Source: Rutidosis leptorrhynchoides (taxonomy: Eukaryota > Streptophyta > Magnoliopsida > Asterales > Asteraceae). From it: 64,000 bases of DNA. Where the stretch lies: positions 360,026,001-360,090,000 of the forward strand of contig NC_092337.1 in the NCBI RefSeq assembly GCF_046630445.1, read 5' to 3'. The position numbers were made by a program, and so were the translations under genes. Position 1 is the first letter of the stretch. Every line of letters starts with the position of its first letter. Below are positions 11,886 through 24,428 of the stretch, piece by piece. The notes beneath the pieces were generated by a model. It did not search any database. It was given only the letters and a program-made list of their open reading frames with translations, and was not told the DNA's origin.

Positions 11886-13206
11886 TCGGTGAAAAACGCT
11901 ATATTTTTTTAGTACTATATTTTTGTAAATATATATTATTTCTTATTTCGTAAAATATTTTGTATTTATAATAAGTAAAAATTTTAAAAAGAAAAAGAAA
12001 AAAAATTATATATATATATTTTTAAGATTTTGTCTTTAAAAAGTATTTTTATTTTAAGTTTTTTAAAAAAAAAGTTTATTTTTATAAATTTTCTTTATAC
12101 TATTATTTGTATAATTAAAATCAAAAATCAATAATTAAAAATTAAATTGGGCCGAAACTGGTTCCAGCCCGAGAACATTTCTGGTTTACTGGGCCATGCG
12201 ATCGCATGACCCTATCACCATATAACCATGCAGTCACATGGTTTGTGCTGAGAGACCTAACCTCAGATGTAATTAATACGAATTAGGTTAAATTAATTAT
12301 TAATATTTAAATCAATTAGGGTTTAATTAAATTATTAATTAGTTTAGTTTTAGTTTTTAATTTGTAATTTAAGTTTTATTAGTTTTATTAATTATATAAA
12401 TTTAATCCTTTTATATAAATAAATATAAAAATAATATTTTTATAAAAATTGTATTTTTATAACTTTAGTTTTATTTTTATATTCTGTACTTTTTATTCGT
12501 TTAAATTCGTAATTTTTATATTTGTCATTCGTATTTAGTTTTAAGTTTAGTTTTGCCGTAGTTATTTTTATTTCTAGATTTTTAGGCTTTGACGTAAAAT
12601 CCCTTAAGTGCTTTTTCTTTAGACTAAGATTTAGGTGCTTTAGAATTTTGCGACGCCATTTTAAAATTTCAGTACTTTTTAAGTTATTTCCGTTTTGGAT
12701 ATAAAATTCCTTTTATGCTTTAATACCTTTAGACATAACTTTTAATATTTAGTTTTTAGAATACTAAGTTTCGACGCTTTATTTTTTTATTTTTATTTTT
12801 CGACTGTTTGTTTTTCGACATTTATTTTTCGACCTTTTATTTTTCGACGTTTTTCGACGCGTTCTTTTTCTTTCTTATTTCTCTTCGCTCTAGTTTTAGG
12901 ACATAGAATTTTCTATTTCTTCTTTAAAATTTCAAAATTTCGACAAAAAATTATTTTAAGTGGTTAAATTGATAGACATCCAAAATTTTCTGGTTCGTAG
13001 TAATAGTTGGATTTGTTAGTGGCGAGTTGTGAGCTTCCGATTTAAAGGGTCCTGGCTACCTGCTGCATCTATTGGCTATTCGAAACGTGGACAAAATCAA
13101 AAAAGTCTATTAATTTGATAACTTATATAATTTTTTTTATTTTATAACTAATAGGATAATTAATAAATGCACCACATTGTAGCTAAAATTTGGTAATAAG
13201 TGTAGT

Positions 13207-14352
13207 ATGGAAAATCTCGAAAATATCTTGGGAACTCTTTATGACATCCGAAATCAATTTAATCAATACTCTCAAACTGGTGTTGATGACAATTCGTTCA
13301 GTCAATCTTGGATCACGAATGATGAAACAATAACTGGTTGTGAAATCTGTGGAGATTATCACTCAACATGGTAATGTTTTTATTACGTTCCTATGAAAAA
13401 TTATGCACCCATAGAACCTGAATGGAATGATTATGAAGAATACAATTCAAATTGGGATAATTCCCAAGAATATATCCAAACTCAACAACCAGAAGACGAA
13501 GAACATTATCTGTCTGAAAATCTTTTAGACAATATGAAAATCAAACTCGAAGAACTCGGTGCTCAAAATGAACAAATGAGAGAGTTTGTAAATCGGCAAG
13601 CTGAAACTCTATCAGATTACACACCTGTTGATCTGAGGAGTATTATGCAAGAAAATCTCATATCATCGAATTTTGATGAATTCGAGAGCTCCGAAATCAC
13701 CAATTATCCCGATGATACTTTTTATTCAGATTTACCAATTTCACAACATATCGACACATTAGCCTCTACCGACGAAATCATCGATCCATCAATGGATGAA
13801 GAAGAAGTAAGGGTGACAAATTGGTACTCTTGGGAAAATGATAACGTTGAAAATTTTACCCCCGAGACGAAAATGGTGGGACCGATAAGTACCATTAATA
13901 AAGAAGAATTTGCTTCGATCCCGAAATTCACCATTCCACAACCTTCCAACCCAATATTCTCAATAGACGAGTCATCTACCAAAGATGAACTACAAGCTGT
14001 AATAGATATTGACACCTCAAATTTCACCCAATTGGGTAATAGAGGTGAAAACTTTGATCCCGAGAATGAACGAAAGAAAATGTTAGGAATTGTTCACCCT
14101 ATAGAAATATGTATGTCGGTGTATATCGATCCATTTGACCAAGAACTAGAAAAGAGACATATCCATTTACTAAAAGTTACACTTAAAAAAGAATTAAGTA
14201 GTGACGATCGGGTGGGTCTAAACTTTAAACCCATTGATATATTTTATACCACCTGAGATGTAAATAACTGGCTCACTATTTTAATTCGTGGAACTTATTC
14301 TACCGACTTCACATGTCTTCAGCTAAGTATGGGGAAGTCTAACCCCACTTAA
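13207..14352 (+). pseudogene. Gag-derived protein of the non-autonomous Athila-like element, broken
   Basis: One frame runs from ATG at 13207 to TAA at 14350-14352 with two internal stops, TAA at 13372-13374 and TGA at 14254-14256. Near residue 45 it has a zinc knuckle of the same C-x2-C-x3-H-x4-C spacing as the Athila-like gag at 4589; the first stop lies inside it, just before the last Cys. After it comes an acidic, Asp/Glu/Asn-rich chain with a short heptad-like stretch (IKLEELGAQNEQMREFVN). No capsid region and no pol domains are present. It looks like the C-terminal part of gag reshaped into a protein of its own. I do not know its function; RNA binding is a fair guess from the knuckle. 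The largest uninterrupted piece is 287 residues (13393-14256). Confidence 0.7.
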
Positions 14353-16206
14353 CGTTAAATTCGGGGTTCAGGTTAGTACATAACTCGTTAATAAACATGC
14401 ATAATAAGTTAGAGTAAAAGACGCATTTTCAAAGATTAGCAAACAGTTCAGAAAAGCAACCGTTTTTGAAGAAAAACATGTGTGATAAAACAAGAAGGAA
14501 TGAACGATGAGGCGCGCCATCTATCATTCAACGAGCTTTGTAATTACAAACTGGGTATTTTTAATCACTTTTATACACTTATCACCCTCGTGAATTTATA
14601 ATTATAGTCTGATTTCATGCAAATGAGGGCATTGCATGATCTCAAGTATGGGGAAGGGTTATAAATTCTCTCGAGTTTGCACTTGGTTTATTTGCTAAAT
14701 TTTGTGAAAATTTTAAAAATTTTCAAATAAATGAATTCAAAATCATGTTTATACATATTTATGAACGATGAAAACTAGGTGTTAATACCGAAATTATCGT
14801 TACCTCAGAAAGGACATAAATTAAGAAACACCCTAAAACACTTGAATTCATTTAAAATGGAATAAAGGAGAATAAAAAGGCAAAGAAAGAAACTAAGTGT
14901 GGGGAGAATGTACCAAGTTATTCAATTAAAAAACTATCTATCACATGTTTATGTAAAGTTATTGCAGTTGCTTTTGTTTTGGACTAAATTGACTGTTTTA
15001 CCCGCAATATTATAATAAAGATAAAAGAAAAGATGGATCTACACGATGAATCAATTCCATCATTAAAAGAAAGTAAAGTCTTCTGAAAAAGACACGCGAT
15101 TCTTGATTTAGGTCAAGAAGTTGTCGTCCAGACCAGCTGTAGGTTGACGAAAAATCTAGAAAAGTCATCTCTAAAATCAGCAGGAAATCCACGGACCTCA
15201 GCATCAAACAGGGTTGCCAAGTGGTCAGACTTATCCTAACCATGAGAGGATTTGTCTCATAAAATGGGGAGGGCGCCGTGCAAATTAGCTTGACAAGACT
15301 AATGAATCAGACCCCCAGAAAGGATAATCTCCTTAAAGATAAAAAAATCAGCTTTTAAGACTAATATTACTCAATCCTTGAGATTGACTTTAAAGATTGA
15401 GAATTACAAACTCGTGGAATTCAATGATATCTAAACTCGAGCTTGAACGAGAAAAATATTTTGATCAAATTAAAATCGATTTATTTTCTGAAAACCTATT
15501 TTCAATGCGTTCATTACCATTGAACGTAAAATCCTAGGAATTCATCTGGAATTCATTAGGTCACTTGAACCAAATCGGGTGTTAACCGTAAGAACGGTGG
15601 TTGCATAGCATGGTCGAAGACAGGACCTTGTGCCAGACCGAAAAATTATAGGGTGATCTTTACTATTGCTCCTATAAAGGATAGTAATTGCATCCGACAT
15701 GTTGTAGACCATGAACATCTGCATGTCATTAGACATCGCCTTAACAGTTGCTTGTTCAACGCTTTCCTTTACAACCGGACGGTAGTTTACCGAAAGTTAA
15801 TATACGGAGCAAGTGTACTGGACGTGTTGCTTTCCTAATACAAGGTTAGCAAGTGGGTGACACAAAATCATAAGTTTTGAGCTAAAATTTTCAAATCTGA
15901 AACCCACCAAACCCACAAAAACATTTTGTAAACACCGGTGAAGGGTTATTCCGGAAAACTTATCTAGGGTAAAAGCTAGAATGAATTTTTAAAAGATCAA
16001 ATGTTTTCATAAAGATCCAATTTCCTTAAGGATCTAAATTTTTATTGTCATGTGGAACTGTAAACCACATCGTTACTATCATTATTTATATCGCTGTATC
16101 AAAATCACTAATGTATAAAGTGTGAAGAATAAAGAAGTGATTCATGAGATTTAATTTCAAGTTCTGTATTGCTTGAGGACAAGCAACGCTTAAGTGTAGG
16201 GATATC
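14353..16206 (+). other. 3' internal region of the Athila-like element, no gene
   Basis: No coding frame is supported. The motif AAGTATGGGGAAG or a close variant recurs near 14327, 14645 and 14892, and a last version (AAGTGTAGGGATATC) abuts the 3' LTR, where it is probably the polypurine tract. Bases 15579-16206 are repeated at 9361-9987. Confidence 0.7.
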
Positions 16207-16673
16207 TGATAGTGCTCCAAACGAACATATATTTAGTCGCAATATCATCCCAATATGTAAAGTTTTTAGTTGTAATTATTCTATTTTTAAGTTGTAATCG
16301 TTTAAATAAATAAATGTGAAGACAAAGCACGAAGATTAAAGAATTGAAGAAAAAGTGCCACTAAAGCCTGAAAAGTGCCACTAAAGCCTGAAAAGTGCCA
16401 CTAAAGCCATAGTGCACTCAAAAGTGCCACTAAAAGTGAGTTAAAGACTTGCGCGGATTTTGGGAGTTAAGGAAAATAATTTTTTGTGCAAATTACAAAT
16501 TGCAAAACGCAAATTACAAGATATTAAATAGTACGAAAGGACGTTCGAAAATTCAGAACCGGGACCTGAGCAAACTATCAATGCGCGATGCAACGGACCT
16601 AAAATTACAAGTCTACTATGCACAAGAATATAATATAATATATATAATTATATAAATTATTTATATATATATG

Positions 16674-16741
<68 letters not shown>

Positions 16742-16939
16742 TTATTAAATTATGCCGACAAGCTAGAAACAAAGCAAAACAGCTGGATCCAGGGTGGCCA
16801 TGCGATAGCATGGCCAGAAGGCAGAAATTCCATGCGATCGCATGGATGAAAATTCCAGGCCAGGTCCTATAAATGCAACGAATTATGGCCGAGTTCTTTA
16901 CACAATATCAATATCTCTCTGTATCTTAATATATATATG

Positions 16940-16995
<56 letters not shown>

Positions 16996-17904
16996 TTAGT
17001 TTAGTTTTATATTAGGTTAGTTTGGGTTATGTAAAGGTTATTATACGGGTTTTAAAGTCGAAGTTCTGTCTGTGTAAAGCTACGCGATAAATACTCAATG
17101 TAAGTTATGTTCTCCTTTTGAAATTAATTTCTTATAACTAAGTTATTATTATGCTTATTTAAAACGAAGTAATCATGATGTTGGGCTAAATATTAAAGAT
17201 GGGGTAATTGGGCTTTGTACCATAATTGGGGTTTGGACAAAAGAACGACACTTGTGGAAATTAGATTATGGGCTATTAATGGGCTTTATATTTATTTAAT
17301 TAAATGATAGTTCGTTAATTTAATATAAAGATTTACAATTAGACGTACCTATAAATAACCACATACACTCGATCGGACACGATGGATGGGATATTTATAA
17401 GTACTAATAATCGTTCATTTGACCGGACACGGAATTGGATTAATAGTTAATGGACTTATTAAAATATGGGTGAATTACATACAAGGAAAATTGGTGTAAT
17501 TATAGTTTAAGTCCCCAATTAGTTGGAATATTTGACTTCGGATATAAGGATAATTTGACGAGGACACTCGCACTTTATATTTATGACTGATGGACTGTTA
17601 TGGACAAAAACTAGATGGACATATCGAATAATCCAGGATAAAGGACAATTAACCCAGGGTAATAAATTAAAATCAACACGTCGAACATCATGATTACGGA
17701 AGTTTAAATAAGCATAATATTTTTGTTTCATATTTCATCGTACCTTTATTTACTGTCATTTTAATTACTGCAATTTACTTTATCGCAATTTAAATTCTGT
17801 CATTTATATTATCGTCATTTATCTTTACGCTTTATTTAAAATCGACAAACCGGTCATTAAACGGTAAAACCCCCTTTTATAATAATAATAATACTACTAT
17901 ATTA

Positions 17905-17978
<74 letters not shown>

Positions 17979-18201
17979 AATATAATTGTTTAAAAATATA
18001 GTGTACGCAATAAGCCGTCACCCTGTGGAACGAACCGGACTTACTAAAACTATACTACTCTACGATTAGGTACACTGCCTATAGTGTTGTAGCAATGTTT
18101 AGGTATATCCCATCTATAAATAAATATATAAAACTTGTGTAATTTGTAACGTATTTCGTAATAAAAATAATAGTATTTCGTACCCCTCTGCTATCACATC
18201 A
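16207..18201 (+). repeat. 3' LTR of the Athila-like element
   Basis: Starts TGATAGTGCTCCAAACGAAC, ends TATCACATCA and is followed by the target duplication CCTAA. It has two palindrome copies (16798-16813 with one changed base, and 16830-16845) ahead of TATAAAT at 16868-16874. (TA)n tracts lie at about 16665-16740, 16937-16988 and 17909-17976. Confidence 0.88.
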
Positions 18202-18206
18202 CCTAA

Positions 18207-18794
18207 CAAACCCCATCCGAGGTACGGATGCTTTAGTACTTCGACTATTATTATACAGACAAGAGGATTCTATTTTGGGGATATTCTATATGCATCTTGT
18301 TAAGGTCTGTTACCAGGTGTTCACCATATGAATGATTTTACCTTTATGCAGACGAGAGGATTCTGCTATTGGAATTGTGTTTATAAATATGAAAATCTTG
18401 TGGTCTATTATATTATTGGAAATGATTAATTATGATAAACTAATGAACTCACCAACCTTTTGGTTGACACTTTAAAGCATGTTTATTCTCAGGTATGAAA
18501 GAAATCTTCCGCTGTGCATTTGCTCATTTTAGAGATATTACTTGGAGTCATTCATGACATATTTCAAAAGACGTTGCATTCGAGTCATTGAGTTCATCAA
18601 GATTATTATGTAGCCATTGATATTTTGATATATTATGAAATGGTATGCATGCCTGTCAACTTTCGATGTAAATGGAAGTTTGTCTTTTAAAAACGAATGC
18701 AATGTTTGTAAAATGTATCATATAGAGGTCAAATACCTCGCAATGAAATCAACTATTTAGAATCATTTATAATCTATATGAACGGGTCCTTTCA
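18207..18794 (+). repeat. Family G LTR, first copy, right part
   Basis: Continues CAAACCCCATCCGAGG after the insertion, exactly as the second copy does from about 47262. It ends GGGTCCTTTCA, directly before a primer-binding site. Confidence 0.88.
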
Positions 18795-18796
18795 GT

Positions 18797-18810
18797 TGGT
18801 ATCAGAGCGG
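18797..18810 (+). other. Primer-binding site, initiator-Met type
   Basis: TGGTATCAGAGCGG is complementary to the 3' end of the plant initiator tRNA-Met and follows the LTR end by two bases. It fixes the LTR boundary and the plus orientation of family G. Confidence 0.85.
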
Positions 18811-19133
18811 TGGTCTTAGCGAACCAAGTCTTGCATTAGTGTGTCTAACTGATAGTTGTTTAGATGCATTAGTGGCTCTGGACTTCGACCGAGTCTGCAT
18901 GTCAAAAGTTTTGCTTATCATTTTGTGTCAAAAATTACCTACTTATCATTCTTAGGGAATCACTTGCTTATCATTCTTAGTCTAGACGCATCTTACTGTA
19001 TTGATTGCAAGAATAGTGTATAGACAAAATTCATATCTTAGCGTATATGCTAATTCATATCTTAGCATATCTGTTACTATAAACTTTGTCTGACATATTC
19101 CGTAAATTCCTCTATAATCTACGAAATATTTTG

Positions 19134-19239
<106 letters not shown>

Positions 19240-19310
19240 TATGTAATTAGAATACCATCTGATAGCCGAAAATCATTTCATATCAAAAATCCTTTATTCA
19301 ATCGTACGAA

Positions 19311-19845
19311 ATGGAACTCGTCACTAGTTTAAGTTCTTCGGAGTCCGATAGCTATTCCGACAAGGATGTTCATCTAAGCTCCGAAAGCAGCGTCACCGGA
19401 ATGAATCAACCAATTAGCCATCATCTATTCTAGATAAATTGAGGATGGGTTCGTAGTCGACTTAATCAATGGAGACAAGAAGAAGGTGATCCCTTCCACC
19501 CATCTTATTGCCCTCTTGGCGATGAATCTGAAGCACTTACAGGCGAACCTGTTCGAGACACTATTTTTCTCTCATTCCCAGAGTATCTCGTCACGATTAT
19601 AAACTATCTCAAATTCTATATCTTATTCATCCGCTCGTTCCGACCGACAATCATTACGGAATAATAGAAGAAGTCAACGAACTTTGAGCTCGAGTTGTAG
19701 CCTTGGAAATATGGTGCAAAACATACCAGCTTTAGCAACATCACCAACATCAATACCAATACTACCAACAACCCAAGTTTCAATATCACATGCCTCAACA
19801 TCTCATTCTGTACCTCGAGTATAATCATCGTTCTACATGACATTC
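19311..19845 (+). pseudogene. Family G internal protein fragment, heavily broken
   Basis: The frame opens with MELVTSLSSSESDSYSDKD at 19311 and continues to about 19570 with further stops beyond. TAG at 19431-19433 and TGA at 19440-19442 stand where the sister copy at 48282 has two TGG codons. I do not recognise a domain. The position after the primer site suggests a gag relic, but no zinc knuckle or pol motif is seen. The later part is rich in Asn, Thr and Ile and may be out of frame. Confidence 0.6.
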
Positions 19846-20553
19846 TACATCTTCGTTCTTCATGATGATTATGTAATCTCTAATGTTTTAGAGATTATGT
19901 ATTCTAGATCTAACGGTAAATCAAATGAGTTTAATATCATATTAACTCATTAAATTCATGATTACATCTGAAGAGAATATATAATGTATATATGTTTTCA
20001 TAAAGATTATAATTAAAAATTCTTTTGTACAAACCGTTAATGGTGAAAATATTTTAACGGGTAGGTAATACCCGAGGAATATTTAGATTTCACATTAATA
20101 AGTTACACTGTACATTCTTCCAATCTGATTCAACAGTCATTTACTATCCTATTTACATTCACAGATATATGTATCCATTCACCACAGAATAACCATTTTC
20201 ATTCAATTTCATATTTGGATTTTGACCTATCAGAATCTAACAAGTGGCGTAATGAAGAAAACATTTGACAAAATAAAATTTGTTAGAAACAAACAAATTA
20301 ACTATGAGAAATTTTATTAAGAATCCACGCTAACAAAATCCTAGCTAATTATTCCTAGCTAACTGTTAATTCCTTATTACATTTATTTATCGCAATTTAT
20401 TTATCGCAATTTTAATTCTCGCAATTTTATTTATCGTCATTTAATTTCTGTTATTTATTTTACGCACTTTAAATAATGGGGCACGTATACAATGTTTTGA
20501 CATATTATATTTACGGAGTTGTAATCACTTGCATCCATAAATTTGCTTGAAAA

Positions 20554-20932
20554 CAAAGGGACCAATGAGAACGCGACATGTGGCGCGAAAATCACATGTG
20601 ATTGAGAAAAAAAAAATTCGAAAATTTTTTTTTTTTGAAATTTTTTTTCGAAATTTTTTTTTTCAAAATTTTTTTTTCGATTTTTTTTTTAAAATCATAT
20701 GTGATTATGCATGTCAATCACATGTGATTGTAAACCCAATCACATGTGATTATGCATGGCAAATCCAATCACATGTGATTGGGTTTACAATCACATGTGA
20801 TGTGATTGACATGCATAATTAAATTTCGAAAAAAAAATTAAAAAGTTTTTTTTTTCGAAAAAAAATTTTTGAATTTTTTTTTCAATCACATGCGATTTTC
20901 GCGACACTTGTCGCGCTCTCATTGGTCCTTTG
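20554..20932. mobile_element. Foldback MITE with AATCACATGTGATT repeats
   Basis: The left end CAAAGGGACCAATGAGAACG and the reverse complement of the right end (CAAAGGACCAATGAGAGCG) are near identical, and the inverted repeat goes on for about 50 bp past GCGCGAAAATCACATGTG. Within it, long A and T runs pair with each other. The palindrome AATCACATGTGATT, exact or with small changes, recurs six times between 20590 and 20815. No target duplication is evident and there is no coding capacity, so the superfamily is open. Confidence 0.75.
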
Positions 20933-21804
20933 AATCTCAACTTAATTTATGGACTCAAATGAATATTCCTCTATATTTACGTCATCTATATATATATTAT
21001 TTGAAATAACCATAGACACTCTATATGCAGTAATGCTCGAGTTAGCTATACAGGGTTGAAGTTGATTCTCAAATAATATATATACTTTGAGTTGTGATCG
21101 AGTCTGAGACATGTATACAATGGGTCACGACACGTATTAATTAATTCAAATATTATATATTAAACTATATATGAATTATTGAATTACTAACTGTGGACTA
21201 CTAACGTTGGACAATTAAAATGAATTAAAATATTGATTATAACATATGAAACAAAACATTTCTTCAAGTTTGCCACTTGATTTCATCTTAAACCTCATTT
21301 GTATCTTGACGATTACAATCTGCGTTCGAACCTTTCATGATTCTTGAAAACACCTCAATCGATAGGATGAACCAATCGCACTTCATCTACAGAAGGAAAG
21401 ATTTATGCATATAGTTATGCATATAGTTTAACACATAGCTGTGCTAATTCCTTTAGCGTTATTATTACCGAAAATAACTTTGCAACTCCAGTTCGAAATA
21501 GCCAATTTTGTCACAGCTCCAGCAAGTCAACTTTGACTTTTCATTCGAAACAACCTTATTATTATAACCTTGATATATATGCGTGCGCTTTTATTGTTAC
21601 CGGAGAACCTTTTATATTCCACCATATTATCAGCAGACGTACCAGCAACCTTGTTGCTCTCTGGCTTAGATCTCTCCGATAAATCACTATAGTTCTATTG
21701 AAGTCTTATCATGAACTCATCGGCATCTTGTAAAAATAATTACCATACCAAATACCGGGAGGCATCAATCGATAATCTCGAATTTCTCAGCGATTTTACG
21801 ACAG

Positions 21805-21808
<4 letters not shown>

Positions 21809-21897
<89 letters not shown>
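21809..21897. repeat. (TA)n tract on the left of a foldback element
   Basis: About 89 bp of TA repeats that end exactly where the foldback element begins. Confidence 0.94.
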
Positions 21898-21901
<4 letters not shown>

Positions 21902-22579
21902 GTAGGATCAAGAGGGAAGTAACCATTCGGGGGGAAGCAAAAACTTTTTTTTTTCGTTTTTTGAAAAAACTTTGTTCACGAACATTATAGTAGAGATGAA
22001 AACATGAATTTTAGTAGAGACACTTTGTGATAAATGTATTTTATTTTGGCGGGAAAATGCTCGAAGAAGTAATATATAACAATTATCGTATTTTTCGAGC
22101 ATATGTTGAGGTTTTAGCTATTGGGGTTTAGATATTAGGGTTTATAGGGTTTAGATATTAGGGTTTAGAAATTTAGGGTTTAGGGTTTAGATTTAGGGTT
22201 TAGATTTAGGATTTAGATTGAGTTTTTAACACGAACGGTTTAGAGTTTAGGGTTTAGGGTTTGGTGTTTTGGGTTTATGGAATAAACCCAAAACACCAAA
22301 CCCTAAACCCTAAACCCTAAACTCTAAATCGGGATAAATTTTACTTCACAAAACATGAAAAAAAAAACGTTCATATTCTTCCCGAACAATATTATCTTGA
22401 ATGTTATTTTTATCGATCGTTTTTCCGCCTAAATAATAACATTCATCACGAAGTGTCTTTTCTAAATGTTCATATTTTTGTGTGATCTTTATGCCGGAAA
22501 AAAAATTCAAAAAAAACAAATTTTTTTTTTTTGCTTCCCCCTGCTTCCCCCCGATTGGTTACTTCTCCATTGATCATGC

Positions 22580-22581
<2 letters not shown>
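21898..22581. mobile_element. Micron-like foldback MITE flanked by (TA)n, copy 1
   Basis: The element lies between two (TA)n tracts. Its ends are imperfect inverted repeats of about 40 bp: left GTGGTAGGATCAAGAGGG, right (reverse complement) GGGGCATGATCAATGG, both leading into AACCA(A/T)(T/C)GGGGGGAAGC-type sequence. The core has TTTAGGG-like repeats at about 22125-22265 that meet their inverted copy at 22275-22325 around TTTATGGAATAAA. It encodes nothing. A second copy in reverse orientation lies at 54007-54705. Rice Micron elements also lie within (TA)n, but relatedness by sequence is not claimed. Confidence 0.75.

Positions 22582-22671
<90 letters not shown>
22582..22671. repeat. (TA)n tract on the right of a foldback element
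   Basis: About 90 bp of TA repeats beginning where the foldback element ends. Confidence 0.94.
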
Positions 22672-23927
22672 CTTCTATCTTCTGGATTTACGAATTTCAA
22701 TTCTGAATTCCTGAAAAGCACTCCAGCTTACGAATCAGATCTCTGAGTTCTGAAAAAGCTGATGAAGCAGCGAAAACTGAAGACTGTTTAAATAGTCAAA
22801 AGTTTGATAATAAAGATGCGACATACTGAAAAAGCTCAAAAGTTTTGATACTGAAAAATGGATTGAGCTAACCATGAAGGAGACCAAGGATACATACAAG
22901 GACCAAACCCTATATTCAAAGAATCCAGATAATTCTGTATCCGATGAAATCTTTAGAGAATATCTTGCTCCGAAGTCATGTTAAAATCTTGCGGAAAAAC
23001 TTTCTTCATCAACCTTCAAACTTAGAAATTCCAAAATATCATCATAAATATCTTCGATATTTCTGAGAATATCTTCATAAATATTCTTGTCCGATATTAT
23101 TCATCTCTCCGAGCTATCTGTGTTACAAAAGAAACTGTTTTAGTTTCTAAAATTCTGAAAAATTAGAGTTTGAATTATGAATGATTTTGAAGTAGTGTTG
23201 GGAACTGAAGCATGAGTTAGTATAATATAATGATACTTGATCAACGTGATTATATTACAGTAAGTCATGCTGAGTTTCTAATGAAATGTGATGATTCACA
23301 GACCATAACGTCATCATGTGTCATGTTACACGACTCTTACATTCTATCTAATTTATAAACATATCAAGAACATATTTCCTTGATAGTTCTATCTTTTCCC
23401 TTGAATTCTGGTAATTTAACCAATCAAGATCATGCTATTATAATCTCTCTCTTAGAACATTAGTCATGTTCAATCGAAACTTCATATCTACGAATTCTGG
23501 ACCATTACTTGCGGAGAGAAAATAAAAGGATGGAACTCCAAAATATAAAGGAAATGAAGAGGATGGATTTATAGTGAAATATCAGACAAATCAATCGAAA
23601 CAAATCATCGCATTTAATCAAAGAAGATCCTAATTTCCTTAATTACCGAAAAATAAAATCTTATTACGAAGATTTCCTCTAAATCCCTTGAATTTCGGAA
23701 ATCAACCGTGACTATGTCACCGGATAAGACAAACCTGCATTTACTCTTTTCACTCTTTTGTGATAGCTTCACTCGTACTCTTCACAAAATCAAATTGTTT
23801 TATCCATACTACTCACGGATGATAAAACTCTAATTTCCAACTCTTATGCGTCATGAAAACATACTTATTGTCAACCATGACCATCCCAATCAAATTTCGA
23901 GACGAAATTTCTTTAACGGGTAGGTAC
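22672..23927 (+). other. 3' internal region of family G with polypurine-like end
   Basis: No gene is visible. The last bases hold a hairpin motif, AAATTTCG-AGA-CGAAATTT (23892-23910), then TTTAACGGGTAGGTAC immediately before the second LTR. The purine-rich part of the latter is the likely plus-strand primer. The same hairpin and purine block stand beside the 3' LTR of element E. Confidence 0.65.
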
Positions 23928-24428
23928 TGTGATGACCCAGAAATTTCCGACCAAATTTAAACTTAATCTTCATATGTTTCCGATACGATAAGCAAAGTCT
24001 ATTAAACCGAGTCTCAAAATTTTGAACTGTTTCATATATGCATTTGACTTTCGACCATTCTCAACGATTCACGAACAATTAATTGTAAATAGTTATGTGT
24101 TTATATGTACATATATATAAATGGAAATTGGAAAAATAATTTGAAACATTATATGTTATTGTATTTAAAATTAATTATGTAAAATAAAAAAAATAAGATA
24201 TTATAATAGTTATTATTTAAAGCATAACTATATATAAATAAACTATATTAAAAATAAATATTAAATAATTGTAATACTCGGTTGACGTTTCGACTAATAT
24301 TAAACAAGTAAAATGCGAGCTTGTGAGTATATTAAAATAAATATTAGACAAACTTTTTGATTATGTGTTTCACAATTATGACATAAATAACAACTAGAAT
24401 GATAGACCTCATCAACATTTTGGACAAG
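23928..24428 (+). repeat. Family G LTR, second copy, left part
   Basis: Starts TGTGATGACCCAGAAATTTC and aligns with 5196-5755. It is interrupted after ACAAG (24424-24428), which is repeated at 43991-43995 on the far side of element D. Confidence 0.9.

Larger units (their letters stand above)
9337..18201 (+). mobile_element. Non-autonomous Athila-like element with three LTR pieces
   Basis: CCTAA flanks the whole block (9332-9336 and 18202-18206), and removing block plus one repeat restores the family G LTR. Order: 24 bp of LTR start, 3' internal sequence, full LTR, primer site, internal region, full LTR. The first unit is therefore a remnant with most of its LTR and internal sequence deleted. 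There is no pol. It shares LTR and primer site with the gag-bearing element at 283-5195. Confidence 0.85.

Noticed and set aside
22125-22330. A true internal telomere or chromosome fusion point
   Set aside because: The repeats are few and degenerate, and sit within a transposon with defined ends that is present twice.
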